This document shows, one piece after another, positions 43,089 through 52,340 of a stretch of 64,000 nt of DNA (its first letter is position 1; each line of letters begins with the position of its first letter). Source of the DNA: JABMQB01 sp964408795 (GTDB lineage: Bacteria; Bacteroidota; Bacteroidia; Bacteroidales; Prolixibacteraceae). The position numbers and the translations under genes are program-made. The stretch is from positions 1 through 64,000 of the forward strand of contig CAYPAW010000066.1 in NCBI GenBank assembly GCA_964408795.1, given 5' to 3'. The notes under the pieces are model-generated. The model was not told the origin of the DNA, did no database searches, and worked only from the letters and a program-made list of their open reading frames with translations.

Positions 43089-43154
43089 CGATAATTTTGT
43101 TACTCTTAGTACGGAATGGCGGGGAGAGAACCCGGATTATATGCAATTAAACAG

Positions 43155-43170
43155 TTGTATAAATATACAA
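43155..43170. promoter_or_regulatory. Inverted repeat TTGTATA-AA-TATACAA upstream of the GAF kinase
   Basis: Perfect 7-bp arms with a 2-bp spacer, 66 bp upstream of the kinase start and between it and the 3' end of the nucleoside hydrolase gene. It may be an operator, but an AT-rich chance palindrome is possible. Confidence 0.4.
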
Positions 43171-43257
43171 TTATTTAACAGACAGATAAAAGATGAGAAA
43201 TAAAAAATTTCCTGATGGCAGTCAGATTGGTTGAAGTTTCATTTTTCAGATCCATTG

Positions 43258-44259
43258 TCAATGAGAATTTCTCAGTGTTGCAAAGAAGTCATTAACAATG
43301 TCGTTTCGGTTGAAGTTTTCCCAGATGATTATTTTTGTTGCATTCTCTGGTTGATCTATCCAGTCTGTTCCGGAAAGTTTAGGTGCCGGGATTTGTTTTT
43401 TTTCCGCCCATTCCGGATTTTTTACTATTGCTACGGCGGCCATGTCAAAGAGGGCCCGTGAGGGAGGATCACCATACAATTCGGCATGCTCAAAAAGATT
43501 CAGCGAATAATTGCCGAAACGGGTGAATGTTGCGCCGTGTCTTCCTTCAACGGGTGTTTTTGCCTCCAGACCCTTTCCGGCCACATGGGATTTGATCTCC
43601 TCGCGTGTTACTGTCACAGCGGCTGTTCCTGAAGGCATTCCATACCGTACGGTTACCATTTCAAAATCAACTCCTGTTTCAATGACCGGATTTACAGCCG
43701 TTGTATCGTTTTCGAGGTTGTACTCACCCGGACCGGGATAGTTTGATCCCAGCCATACGATCCGGATGTGATCTTTAATCTCCGGAGCTTTCAGCAAGGC
43801 CAGAGCAATGTTGGTGAGTTTGCCTACTGGCAGTAAAACGAGTTTTTCCCGGGTGCTTTTTTTTGCTTCGGCAATAATAAAGTCGACTGCTTCATGGCCG
43901 TCGAAACCGGGTTCGGAAATATGAGGAGCAATCTCTTTGAAAGTGCCAACGGCTCCTTTTTTTAACGGCATCTTCTCCTCCAGGTTAAAAAGCCTGATGA
44001 TCCGCAGCGCTTCATCGTAATGCCCCTGAATGCCCTCCCCATTGATGGTGTTATTGACTGTTATGCCAACCACATCAAAGAATTTCCCGTTCAGAAAAGC
44101 ATAGGCAAGGGCATGCTGGTCATCCAGTTCGTTGTTGGTATCGGTATCGATTAAGATTTTTATTTTTTTCTTTTCCATGGAATGATCTTTCTCTTTTGAT
44201 GACATCGTGCAGGAGACCCCTGAAAAAAGAAGAAAAACAAACAGCAGGGATGATTTCAT
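43258..44259 (-). CDS. Exported lipoprotein nucleoside hydrolase
   Basis: A 333-residue IU-type nucleoside hydrolase-fold protein. The metal site signature is IDTDTNNELDDQHAL (about residues 37-51), a variant of the usual DTDPGxDDA. Further family segments are VGITVNNTINGEGIQG, LVLLPVGKLTNIALAL, VWLGSNYPGPGEYN and DMAAVAIV. The N-terminus is a lipoprotein signal with lipobox GVSC (Cys17), so the protein acts in the periplasm or on the surface, where it could release nucleobase and ribose from external nucleosides. Ribosidic substrates other than nucleosides are possible given the altered motif. It is the nearest - strand gene to the glycosidases but is not linked to them by operon structure. 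Confidence 0.9.
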   Translation of the reverse strand: MKSSLLFVFLLFSGVSCTMSSKEKDHSMEKKKIKILIDTDTNNELDDQHALAYAFLNGKFFDVVGITVNNTINGEGIQGHYDEALRIIRLFNLEEKMPLKKGAVGTFKEIAPHISEPGFDGHEAVDFIIAEAKKSTREKLVLLPVGKLTNIALALLKAPEIKDHIRIVWLGSNYPGPGEYNLENDTTAVNPVIETGVDFEMVTVRYGMPSGTAAVTVTREEIKSHVAGKGLEAKTPVEGRHGATFTRFGNYSLNLFEHAELYGDPPSRALFDMAAVAIVKNPEWAEKKQIPAPKLSGTDWIDQPENATKIIIWENFNRNDIVNDFFATLRNSH

Positions 44260-44328
44260 AGCTATTGGTTATAAGTTTATTGCTATACGAAAATACATAT
44301 TTACCCTGTAAAAAATAAATCGTCAGAC

Positions 44329-44363
44329 AAAAAAAAGGAGCAGGTTGGCTGCTCCTTTTTTTT
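44329..44363. terminator. Bidirectional-looking intrinsic terminator
   Basis: A run of eight A (44329-44336), GGAGCA (44337-44342), a 7-nt loop, TGCTCC (44350-44355), then eight T (44356-44363). On the - strand it lies immediately after the stop of the POT transporter gene, where it would terminate, and it insulates the nucleoside hydrolase gene. Confidence 0.75.
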
Positions 44364-44364
44364 C

Positions 44365-46032
44365 TCAGGATCCCTTGGTTGCTTTTTCGAGTCTTTTGAG
44401 GACACTGAAGATAAATGTTGCCGACAACAGGCACATAACAACCAGGATGATAAAGAACTGCCATAATTCGATTTTATCCCAGAAATAACCGATCAGTCCG
44501 GCCATAAGATTTCCGATGGCTGTTGCAGCTAACCATCCTCCCTGCGCCAGTCCTTTGAATTTGGGTGGGGCCACTTTGGATACAAAAGAGATTCCGATTG
44601 GGCTCAGGAACAGTTCTGCAATGGTCAGGGTAAAATAGGTGCCGATGAGCCAATAGGGCGATATCAGAGCATCCGACACGCCTCCTTCCAGTTCTTTTGG
44701 GGACATCAGATTCACGGAAGCACCTACCATCAGCATGAAAGCAAGGGCTGTAATCACCATTCCGATTCCGATTTTCCGGGGCGAGGAGGGTTCCTTGCCT
44801 TTTTTACGCAGCTGACTGAAGTACCCAACAATTACCGGTGTCAGGAAAACAATAAAGATCGGATTGAAATGCTGAAACATCTGAGGAGCAATCTGCATCT
44901 CCTCCTGGTACCCCGAATATACGGCATAGCATATAAGGGCGCCTGCAATGAACAAAATAGCCCCTATGGCTTTCCATTTCCCGGAGCTTTTTTTATTCAG
45001 TAATACGATAAGCCCGATCAACGAAACAAGCAAGGGCAGGAATGCCGCCAGATCGAAAAAGATATAGGTGAAGTTGCTGACCTTGCTGACCGTGTAATCC
45101 CGGGCAAAAATAGACATGGTAAAACCGTTCTGATGGAAAGCCATCCAGAAAAACATCACCACAGAAAAAACCAGAAACAGAGCAATTAATCGTGCCCTGC
45201 TTTCCTCGGGTTTTAAAATGATCATCTGATCTTTCAGATTCTCATCTTTGGATTTCTGGTGTTCGGAAACATCGGCCAATTTATAGTATTTGCGGAATCC
45301 AATGAATATTAGAAAGGAGAGAACCATGCTGGCAGCCGCAATGCCAAAGCCGGCATTGTAGGATAACGATAAAGTATCGATATAGGTTTGGCAGAAATCG
45401 GACAGATTGTTCAGGCTGCCGCCTATCTGTGCCTGTGCAAGACCTGCCAGCTCGTTTTGTATTCCTGTATCGCCATTTAGAAATTTATGCGCCAGGTCCG
45501 GAATTCTGGGATCATACGTAAATCCCTCTTTTCCCAATATCCAGTTGCTGATACCGGTAGCGGCCGAAGGAGCGAAAAATGCCCCGATGTTAATGCCCAT
45601 ATAAAAGATGTTAAATGCATTGTCCCGGTTGGCACTGAAACGTGGATCATCGTACATGTTTCCTACAAGAGCCTGGAGATTGCCCTTGAAAAATCCGGTT
45701 CCCAGGGAAATAACTACCAGGGCCATAATTGTAAAAATAATGGCCTGCCCCGGGATCGCCAGTAGCAAATAGCCCAGAAACATAATGATCGTACCCAGGG
45801 TTATGGTTTTGCCATACCCGAGTACTTTGTCGGCAATGATTCCTCCCAAAAGAGGAAGAAAATAGATGCCAAATAAAAAACCTCCGTAATAGGTGCCGGC
45901 TTCGGAAGCGGTGAACCCATACTTCGCCTGCAGATAGAGCACAAAAATAGCCAACATCGTATAGTAGCCGAAACGCTCTCCCATATTGGCGAAAAATGCT
46001 ACATACAATCCTTTGGGATGTCCCTTTAACAT
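44365..46032 (-). CDS. Proton-dependent oligopeptide transporter (POT/PTR family)
   Basis: An inner-membrane MFS-fold importer of di- and tripeptides driven by protons, 555 residues with about 14 helices. The family motif NMGERFGYYTMLAIFVLYL (residues 16-34, ExxERFxYY core) and the second signature around FYMGINIGAFFAP are clear, as is the C-terminal half motif YWLIGTYFTLTIAELFLSPIG. An extended loop between helices 6 and 9 carries KSKDENLKDQ. It is monocistronic, with a good terminator after it and a -7 box before it. It fits the peptide-using profile together with the PepD dipeptidase further right. Confidence 0.95.
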   Translation of the reverse strand: MLKGHPKGLYVAFFANMGERFGYYTMLAIFVLYLQAKYGFTASEAGTYYGGFLFGIYFLPLLGGIIADKVLGYGKTITLGTIIMFLGYLLLAIPGQAIIFTIMALVVISLGTGFFKGNLQALVGNMYDDPRFSANRDNAFNIFYMGINIGAFFAPSAATGISNWILGKEGFTYDPRIPDLAHKFLNGDTGIQNELAGLAQAQIGGSLNNLSDFCQTYIDTLSLSYNAGFGIAAASMVLSFLIFIGFRKYYKLADVSEHQKSKDENLKDQMIILKPEESRARLIALFLVFSVVMFFWMAFHQNGFTMSIFARDYTVSKVSNFTYIFFDLAAFLPLLVSLIGLIVLLNKKSSGKWKAIGAILFIAGALICYAVYSGYQEEMQIAPQMFQHFNPIFIVFLTPVIVGYFSQLRKKGKEPSSPRKIGIGMVITALAFMLMVGASVNLMSPKELEGGVSDALISPYWLIGTYFTLTIAELFLSPIGISFVSKVAPPKFKGLAQGGWLAATAIGNLMAGLIGYFWDKIELWQFFIILVVMCLLSATFIFSVLKRLEKATKGS

Positions 46033-46348
46033 ATTGTTTTTTTTATGGATTAATAAATGATCGTTTCATTGCCAACAAATATAGAAATCTTTTGCTGTCA
46101 GACAACTTGATAAAGATCACTTTTAAAGGATTAACCTGTTCTATTCATAAATTTTAAACGTACGAATAAAGCTCAGGTTAACCCCGACTTCGATGAAGTC
46201 AAACGTTGGAAGAACGTTTTACTGAATCTTAGTCGCTGTCGGAGACAGGAATCATTCATGAATTATTCGGGTTAAAAACGATTCATTTCGTTTGAACGAA
46301 TCCCTTTTCCTATGTTTTTTATATTTTTACCAGACGAAAAGGTCGGCT
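46033..46348. other. Divergent intergenic region with a cluster of five inverted repeats
   Basis: About 316 bp between the POT gene (-) and the NAD(P)HX repair gene (+). Besides the POT promoter it holds, at 46186-46302, five different inverted repeats in a row: GACTTC-GAT-GAAGTC (46186-46200), AAACGTT-GGAAG-AACGTTT (46201-46219), CTGTC-GGA-GACAG (46236-46248), an 18-bp near-palindrome around ATTCATGAAT (46250-46267) and GATTC...GAATC (46280-46302). No gene is supported here. Confidence 0.65.
46076..46106 (-). promoter_or_regulatory. Promoter of the POT transporter gene
   Basis: On the - strand, GTTG (46106-46103), 19 bp, then TATATTTG (46083-46076). The -7 element is a full match, and the -33 element has one mismatch to TTTG. 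The start codon is 43 bp downstream. Confidence 0.55.
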
Positions 46349-47863
46349 ATGAAAATCTTCGCAACCGAAAAAATTGCAGAAATAGATCGTTTCACGATGG
46401 ATAATGAACCGATCGCTGGTATAGACTTAATGGAACGGGCAGCGAACCAGATGGTTCACTGGCTGCTTGCCCATATTTCCGCAGACCGGAAGCTGGTTGT
46501 TTTTGCGGGTCCGGGGCACAACGGAGGCGATGCCTTGGCGATAGCCCGCATGATGGCCGGCCATGCATACCGGGTTGAAGTGTTCCTGCTGGATTTCGGC
46601 AAAGGCCTCTCGGGAGCCCCCGCGATAAACTGGCAACGCCTGGAAGAACAAAAAAAAGTTCCGCTCAGAAAAATCAGCCATGAAAAGGAAATACCTGCAA
46701 TCACAGAATCGGACGTGGTCATTGATGGCCTTTTTGGCTCGGGGCTAAGCCGTTCTTTGGAAGGACTGCCGGCAGCGGTTGTTCGACAGATCAACCAAAG
46801 CAAGGCAACCGTCGTGGCGGTGGATATACCCAGCGGGTTAATGGGCGAAGACAACAGCAACAATCACTCCGGAAACATTGTACAGGCTGATTTTACTTTA
46901 ACCCTTCAGTTTCCCAAGATCAGCTTTTTCTTTGCTGAGAATGAAAAATATACAGGCTTCTGGGAAGTTTTGCCTATCGGGTTGCATCCGGAGGGCATCC
47001 GGCTAACGCCTACCGATTTTTATTTTACCGGCCCCGAGGATCTCTCTACCATGATTCCCCGGCGGTCGCGGTTTGCCCATAAGGGCACTCTGGGGCATGC
47101 TTTGTTGATTGCCGGGAGTTATGGAAAAATGGGAGCGGCCGTTCTGGCTTCCCGGGGATGTTTGCGGGCAGGCGCCGGATTGCTGACGACCCATATTCCC
47201 GGGAGGGGGTATCCGGTGATTCAAACCGCGGTACCGGAAGCCATGGCCAGTGTGGATCCCGATGGGGAAATGATCACTCAGATGCCGCCTCCGGGGAAGT
47301 ATACCTCCGTAGGCTTGGGTCCGGGACTGGGTACCGCTGAGGTTACCCAACGGGCCTTGCTGAGGTTACTGGAACAAGCCGATAAACCCCTGGTGATCGA
47401 TGCCGATGCGCTCAACATCCTTTCTGAACATCCTGCCTGGCTCAAAAAAGTACCTCCTTATTCTATCCTTACCCCTCATCCGGGAGAATTCCGGCGGTTA
47501 GCCGGTGAGTCCCCCCATTCGTGGGACCAGGTGATGCGGCTCCGGGAGTTCGCCGTAAAATACCGGCTGAATGTTGTGTTGAAAGGAGCCTTTACCACCG
47601 TAGCTTCACCCGCTGGGAAGCTCTTTTTCAATGCTACGGGAAATCCGGGCATGGCGACCGCCGGAAGCGGCGATGCCCTGACCGGTATCATTCTGGGTTT
47701 GCTGGTTCAGGGACTGGACCCGACAACGGCAGCCCGGGCCGGAGTATATATACATGGACTGGCTGCAGACCTGGCGGTAAAAAAATATGCGGAAGAAGCC
47801 CTGATTGCCGGGGATATCCTGGATACCCTCGGAGAAGCATTTCTTAAAATAAAAAACGTATGA
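46349..47863 (+). CDS. nnr: Bifunctional NAD(P)H-hydrate epimerase / ADP-dependent dehydratase
   Basis: Repairs damaged NAD(P)HX. The N-terminal YjeF_N epimerase domain (about 1-210) shows FAGPGHNGGDALAIARMM and VDGLFGSGLSR-type VIDGLFGSGLSR. The C-terminal dehydratase domain (about 225-500) shows GHALLIAGSYGKMGAAVLASRG, VGLGPGLG, VIDADALNIL, LTPHPGEF and the nucleotide-site GNPGMATAGSGDALTG. I place the start at ATG 46349 (MKIFATEKIAEID, 504 residues) because this matches the family N-terminus, whereas the open frame extends to 46292. The stop overlaps the next start by 4 bp (ATGA), linking it to the DUF4831 gene. Confidence 0.96.
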   Translation: MKIFATEKIAEIDRFTMDNEPIAGIDLMERAANQMVHWLLAHISADRKLVVFAGPGHNGGDALAIARMMAGHAYRVEVFLLDFGKGLSGAPAINWQRLEEQKKVPLRKISHEKEIPAITESDVVIDGLFGSGLSRSLEGLPAAVVRQINQSKATVVAVDIPSGLMGEDNSNNHSGNIVQADFTLTLQFPKISFFFAENEKYTGFWEVLPIGLHPEGIRLTPTDFYFTGPEDLSTMIPRRSRFAHKGTLGHALLIAGSYGKMGAAVLASRGCLRAGAGLLTTHIPGRGYPVIQTAVPEAMASVDPDGEMITQMPPPGKYTSVGLGPGLGTAEVTQRALLRLLEQADKPLVIDADALNILSEHPAWLKKVPPYSILTPHPGEFRRLAGESPHSWDQVMRLREFAVKYRLNVVLKGAFTTVASPAGKLFFNATGNPGMATAGSGDALTGIILGLLVQGLDPTTAARAGVYIHGLAADLAVKKYAEEALIAGDILDTLGEAFLKIKNV

Positions 47864-48987
47864 CACATCCAATGAAGATTCTGATCGTTGTGATCACAAT
47901 GGCTATGGTTTGGCCGGTATCCGGTCAACGCAGAAGCAAGGAAGACACCGGAGAAGGACCGGTTTTTCGGGAAGGCGTGATCTACGCACTTCCTCAAACA
48001 GGAATACGGATGTATGTTGATGCATCCAAAACCCATTTCACCCCCGGTCCGTATGCACGGTTCGCCCATCAATTGCTGGGAATCCCGGATGCCAAAACCG
48101 AGGCTTCCTCGGAATGGACGATGGAAGGGGTTTTCTTGGAGACCTTTTCGGAACCCGATCCGGAACAGGTGTTTAAAGCCCGGGGGGAGGTGGCTGCTTT
48201 GGTTGGACTCACCCCGGAAGGATGCCTCGCAGGAATCAACATTCCCGCGCCGGAGAGCCTCGAAAAGGAGAGGATTACCAATACGGTTTTTTATCCCCAT
48301 AAAGAAAAGGAATTTCAGTTCGACAACCTTTCCGACCTGCCTTTCTTCAGCGCCGGAGATTCAACCAATGGATTTCGATCGGCCCGGCTGAGCCTGGAAC
48401 AAAAGGCCATGCAGGCTGCTGAACGCATATTGGACTGCCGGAGAATGAAATACGAAACAGCCATAGGGTACCTTGATGTGCTTCCCCCCGATGGAAAAGC
48501 CTATGAAGCCAGTCTGAAACAACTGGACCGGATTGAAAAAGAGTATCTTTCTCTGTTTACAGGCCGAAGCATAACCACGACCTACCGTTTTAGCTTTGAG
48601 TATATACCCACGGTAAATACCAAAAAAGGGGAAGTGGTCTTTCGCTTTTCCGAAGAAAAAGGAATCCTCGAGAAATCGGACCTTACAGGAAAACCGGTTT
48701 TATTGGAAGTTATGAAAATAAGCACCTTAACCGACCGGTACGAACGGTTGAGAAATTCAGACAATCCGGATGCAGGGTTGAGCGGGGTTTTTTACAGACA
48801 ACCCGGCATGGCGGAGGTACGCTTGATTTATGAATTGAAAACCATGGTTTCTTCACGAATCCCGGTCAGCCAGTTTGGTGTGACCGCTCCTGTTCCTGAA
48901 ATGTTTCTCGATGGCCATTGCATCCTGGAATTTCATCCCTCGACAGGGGCCATTAAAAATATCACCTGCAAAGAAAGGGAACAATAA
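47860..48987 (+). CDS. DUF4831 family exported protein
   Basis: A 375-residue protein of a Bacteroidota family without known function. The N-terminal signal peptide runs to about residue 23 (MKILIVVITMAMVWPVSGQ). The mature part starts with EGVIYALPQTGIRMYVDASKTHFTPGPYARFAHQLLGI, the pattern I associate with DUF4831, and continues as a mixed alpha/beta protein without cysteine pairs or evident catalytic motifs. It overlaps nnr by 4 bp (ATGA), so it is translated with a cytoplasmic metabolite-repair enzyme although it is itself exported. The functional link is unknown. Confidence 0.82.
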   Translation: MTHPMKILIVVITMAMVWPVSGQRRSKEDTGEGPVFREGVIYALPQTGIRMYVDASKTHFTPGPYARFAHQLLGIPDAKTEASSEWTMEGVFLETFSEPDPEQVFKARGEVAALVGLTPEGCLAGINIPAPESLEKERITNTVFYPHKEKEFQFDNLSDLPFFSAGDSTNGFRSARLSLEQKAMQAAERILDCRRMKYETAIGYLDVLPPDGKAYEASLKQLDRIEKEYLSLFTGRSITTTYRFSFEYIPTVNTKKGEVVFRFSEEKGILEKSDLTGKPVLLEVMKISTLTDRYERLRNSDNPDAGLSGVFYRQPGMAEVRLIYELKTMVSSRIPVSQFGVTAPVPEMFLDGHCILEFHPSTGAIKNITCKEREQ

Positions 48988-49171
48988 CGGTTTCCGGTAA
49001 ACAGTTCCCTTTCTATGGAAAAAATCCTGTGTAAAGCTGATTTATTTTCCTTTATTTGTGGATGTATTTATTCCTGGAGTAGGATACGAAACGCTTTTAT
49101 GGATTCCGGAGAAAAGGGTTACATCACTCGAATACCACGAATTATCAGTATGAATCAATAAAAACAAACGA

Positions 49172-50728
49172 ATGAAACGCACAGTAAAAGAATCGGCAGC
49201 TATGCGATGGTTTGCCCTGGTTTTGGTCAGTATATTGATGTTTGCAACCTACTGGTTTCAGGATTTTTTCGGTGGCTTAAAGCCGTTGATGGAGTCCGAG
49301 ATGGGTTTTACCAGTGAAGAATTTGGGAGGCTGATCGGGCTTACCACGATTGCCAATATGTTTGGGATGATTATCGTGGGAGGGATCATTCTTGATAAAT
49401 GGGGAATTCGGATTGCCGGACTTTTATTTGGCGGGCTGGCTACCCTGGGGGGTGCTATTGTGGCTGTCGCCAGTCTGGGTTGGTTTGGCGAGGATCACTC
49501 CACCGTTTTGAATTTCATGATCCTGGGACGTATTTTGTTTGGAGTGGGCCTTGAGGTGGTTTGTGTGGTAGCCACCCGAACCATCGTCAAATGGTTTAAG
49601 GGCTATGAGCTGGCCCTGGCGATGGCTATTAACGTAGGCTTCGGGCGTCTGGGATCGGCACTGGGGATCGCTGTATCTCCCGATCTGGCAGTGAATACGG
49701 TTCCCCCGGCCATTGTGTTTGCAGCGACTCTGATCGGCATCGGATTGATCCTGTTTGTCGTTTATCTGTTCTTTGATATTAAACTCGACAGACAGGTGAA
49801 AGCAGCCAAAAAAGCAGATGAAGTAGAAGAAGAAGAATTTAAATTTTCGGACCTGATCAAGCTGATACAAAACAAATCGTTTATCTACATTGCATTGTTG
49901 TGTGTTGCATTTTACGCTGCGGTTTTTCCGTTTATTCAATATGCGGCGGATATTCTGGTGAATAAATTTGGATTTACCGATACCCTGCCTCCGGGAGAGG
50001 GAGTGGTTACCATTTTAGGTAGTACCGCTCTGGGTACAGCCAGTGTATATCTGGGATTGTTTGTTTTTGCGCTGGGGTTTACCCTGATTCCTCAACAATT
50101 CAAGGTTCGGGGCATTCGGAATCTGGTGTTAATCATCATTCTCGGAGCCTTTGTGATTTTTGTTATAGCCCTGCAGGATGTATTCAGTGTATGGTTTAAC
50201 AACGGACCGAAAACGGCCAGTTTGATTCCGTTGGGTACGATTCTTTTCACCCCCATTTTTGGAAATATTGTCGATAAAAAAGGAAAAGCTGCCTCTCTGA
50301 TGATGCTTGGGTCCCTGTTACTGATTTTTGCTCATTTATCTCTTTCGGTGTTCAACAATGTTTTTCTGGGATACCTGGGGTTGGTGAGCCTGGGGATTGC
50401 TTTTTCGCTTGTGCCGGCTGCCATGTGGCCTTCGGTAGCCAAGATTGTCTCTGAAAACAGACTGGGAACTGCCTATGCCAGCATGTTCACCATCCAGAAC
50501 TGGGGTCTTGGGTTGTTCTTCTGGGGGATTGGGGCGGTACTGGATTTAACCAATAAGGAAAACCTGGAAGCCATCCGAGCCGGCGAAGATGTGTACAATT
50601 ATACCATCCCGGTGCTTATGCTGGTTGGCTGTGGCATTGTTTCCATTTTCCTGTCCTACAAATTGAAACAGTCGGACAAAAAACAGGGATTCGGCCTTGA
50701 ATTGCCGTCCGGACAGAAACCTGAATAA
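49172..50728 (+). CDS. Major facilitator superfamily transporter
   Basis: A 518-residue polytopic inner-membrane protein with about 12-14 helices and the MFS motif-A-like loop ILDKWGIRIAGLLFGGL between helices 2 and 3. A charged central loop (KAAKKADEVEEEEFKFSDLIKL, about 210-230) separates the halves, and a second motif-A-like NIVDKKGKAASLM occurs in the C-terminal half. It resembles the oxalate/formate or nitrate-type MFS groups only loosely, and I do not assign a substrate. It is 54 bp upstream of the PepD-type dipeptidase on the same strand, which makes a peptide or amino-acid substrate plausible. Confidence 0.9.
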   Translation: MKRTVKESAAMRWFALVLVSILMFATYWFQDFFGGLKPLMESEMGFTSEEFGRLIGLTTIANMFGMIIVGGIILDKWGIRIAGLLFGGLATLGGAIVAVASLGWFGEDHSTVLNFMILGRILFGVGLEVVCVVATRTIVKWFKGYELALAMAINVGFGRLGSALGIAVSPDLAVNTVPPAIVFAATLIGIGLILFVVYLFFDIKLDRQVKAAKKADEVEEEEFKFSDLIKLIQNKSFIYIALLCVAFYAAVFPFIQYAADILVNKFGFTDTLPPGEGVVTILGSTALGTASVYLGLFVFALGFTLIPQQFKVRGIRNLVLIIILGAFVIFVIALQDVFSVWFNNGPKTASLIPLGTILFTPIFGNIVDKKGKAASLMMLGSLLLIFAHLSLSVFNNVFLGYLGLVSLGIAFSLVPAAMWPSVAKIVSENRLGTAYASMFTIQNWGLGLFFWGIGAVLDLTNKENLEAIRAGEDVYNYTIPVLMLVGCGIVSIFLSYKLKQSDKKQGFGLELPSGQKPE

Positions 50729-50782
50729 CCCTTCCCGGAGGGCTTGTAAACAGAAATAAATTTTAACATAAATCAATACGTT

Positions 50783-52252
50783 ATGGTACAGATAAAAAAT
50801 ATTCAACCCACCGAAATATGGAGTATATTTGATCAGATTCTTCAGATCCCGAGGCCTTCGGGACATGAAGAGAAGATCCGGGAATGGGCGATGAATTTTG
50901 GGCAAAACCTGGGGTTTGAAACGCTCATGGACGAAGCCTGCAATGTGATGATCCGGAAACCGGCAACCCCCGGTATGGAAAACCGGAAAGGGGTTATTCT
51001 TCAGGGGCATCTCGATATGGTTCCTCAAAAGAACAGCGATAAAAAACACGATTTTCTTACCGATCCCATAGAAGCCTATGTAGACGGAGAATGGGTAACT
51101 GCCAATGGAACCACCCTGGGGGCTGATAATGGAATTGGGGTTTCGGCAGCCCTGGCGGTCCTGGCTTCCAAAACCCTGCAGCACGGACCCCTGGAAGTGC
51201 TGCTCACGGCCACGGAAGAAACCGGCATGGACGGGGCTAAGGGCATAACACCGGGTATCCTGAAAGGCGACATTCTGATCAATACCGATTCGGAAGACGA
51301 GGGAGAATTGTATGTGGGGTGCGCCGGCGGGGAAGATGCCAATATTGCCTTTACCTACCGGGAAGAAAAAGTGCCGGAAGGTTATTCGGGAATCAAGCTG
51401 AGTGTTACCGGCATGAAAGGAGGTCATTCAGGAATCGACATTCCCCTGGGCCGGGGGAATGCCATCAAGGTATTCTTTCGTCTTCTCAATGAAGTAAGCC
51501 TGAAACTGGGAGTTCGCCTGTCCACAGTCGACGGGGGAAGCCTTCGGAATGCCATCCCCCGGGAAGCCTTCGGCCTGCTGGCTGTCGAGAAAAGCAAAAT
51601 CGGAGAACTGAAAGCCCTCGTGGAGAATATTGCCGAAACCATAAAAAAGGAACTGGCTGCAACCGAACCGAATATGGTGATTCATGTGGAGGAAACCCCG
51701 GCACCAAAATTTCTCATCGACCCGGAAACACAGGAAAAACTCAGTTTTTCCGTAAGAGCCTGCCCCAACGGAGTGATCCGGATGAGCGACAGCATGGAAG
51801 GACTCGTGGAAACTTCCTCCAACCTGGCGATTGTAAAATCCGAGCCGGCAACAAAAACCATCCACGGAGCCTGCCTGATGCGCAGTTCCGTGGATTCAGC
51901 AAAAAAAGAACTGGGCGCCCGCATACAGGCCGTCTTTACCTTGGCCGGCGGGAAAGTAGGATTTTCCGGTAATTATCCCGGATGGAATCCCAATATGGAT
52001 TCTTCGATCCTGAGAATCATGCAGGATGTGTATGAGAAAAAATTGGGTAAAAAACCCAAAGTAACGGCTATCCATGCCGGCCTGGAATGCGGAATCCTGG
52101 GAAGTAAATATCCCCACTGGGATATGATCTCCTTCGGGCCTACCATCCGCTATCCCCACTCCCCGGATGAAAAAGTGAACATCGAAACGGTACGGAAATT
52201 CTGGAAATTCCTCGTGGAAACATTGAAACACATCCCTCCGAAAGATGAATAA
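50783..52252 (+). CDS. pepD: Aminoacyl-histidine dipeptidase (PepD, M20 family)
   Basis: Cytoplasmic di-zinc peptidase that cleaves Xaa-His dipeptides (beta-Ala-His type) and other dipeptides, 489 residues as usual. Metal ligands and catalytic residues are visible: QGHLDMVPQ (His76, Asp78), GADNGIGV (Asp115), TATEETGMDGA (Glu145 base, Glu146) and the lid-domain signature MKGGHSGIDIPLGRGNA. The C-terminal HAGLECGILGSKYPHWDMISFGP holds the last zinc ligand. It is probably co-transcribed with the MFS gene upstream. Histidine released by it could feed urocanate hydratase, but the genes are 30 kb apart. Tandem repeats begin right after its stop. Confidence 0.95.
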   Translation: MVQIKNIQPTEIWSIFDQILQIPRPSGHEEKIREWAMNFGQNLGFETLMDEACNVMIRKPATPGMENRKGVILQGHLDMVPQKNSDKKHDFLTDPIEAYVDGEWVTANGTTLGADNGIGVSAALAVLASKTLQHGPLEVLLTATEETGMDGAKGITPGILKGDILINTDSEDEGELYVGCAGGEDANIAFTYREEKVPEGYSGIKLSVTGMKGGHSGIDIPLGRGNAIKVFFRLLNEVSLKLGVRLSTVDGGSLRNAIPREAFGLLAVEKSKIGELKALVENIAETIKKELAATEPNMVIHVEETPAPKFLIDPETQEKLSFSVRACPNGVIRMSDSMEGLVETSSNLAIVKSEPATKTIHGACLMRSSVDSAKKELGARIQAVFTLAGGKVGFSGNYPGWNPNMDSSILRIMQDVYEKKLGKKPKVTAIHAGLECGILGSKYPHWDMISFGPTIRYPHSPDEKVNIETVRKFWKFLVETLKHIPPKDE

Positions 52253-52340
52253 TGAAGGGTAGGGGAATGTAAAGAGCCAAGAGCCAAGAACCAGGAATAG
52301 TGGAAAAGTGATAAGGTGGAAAAGTGAAAAGGGGAAAAAT

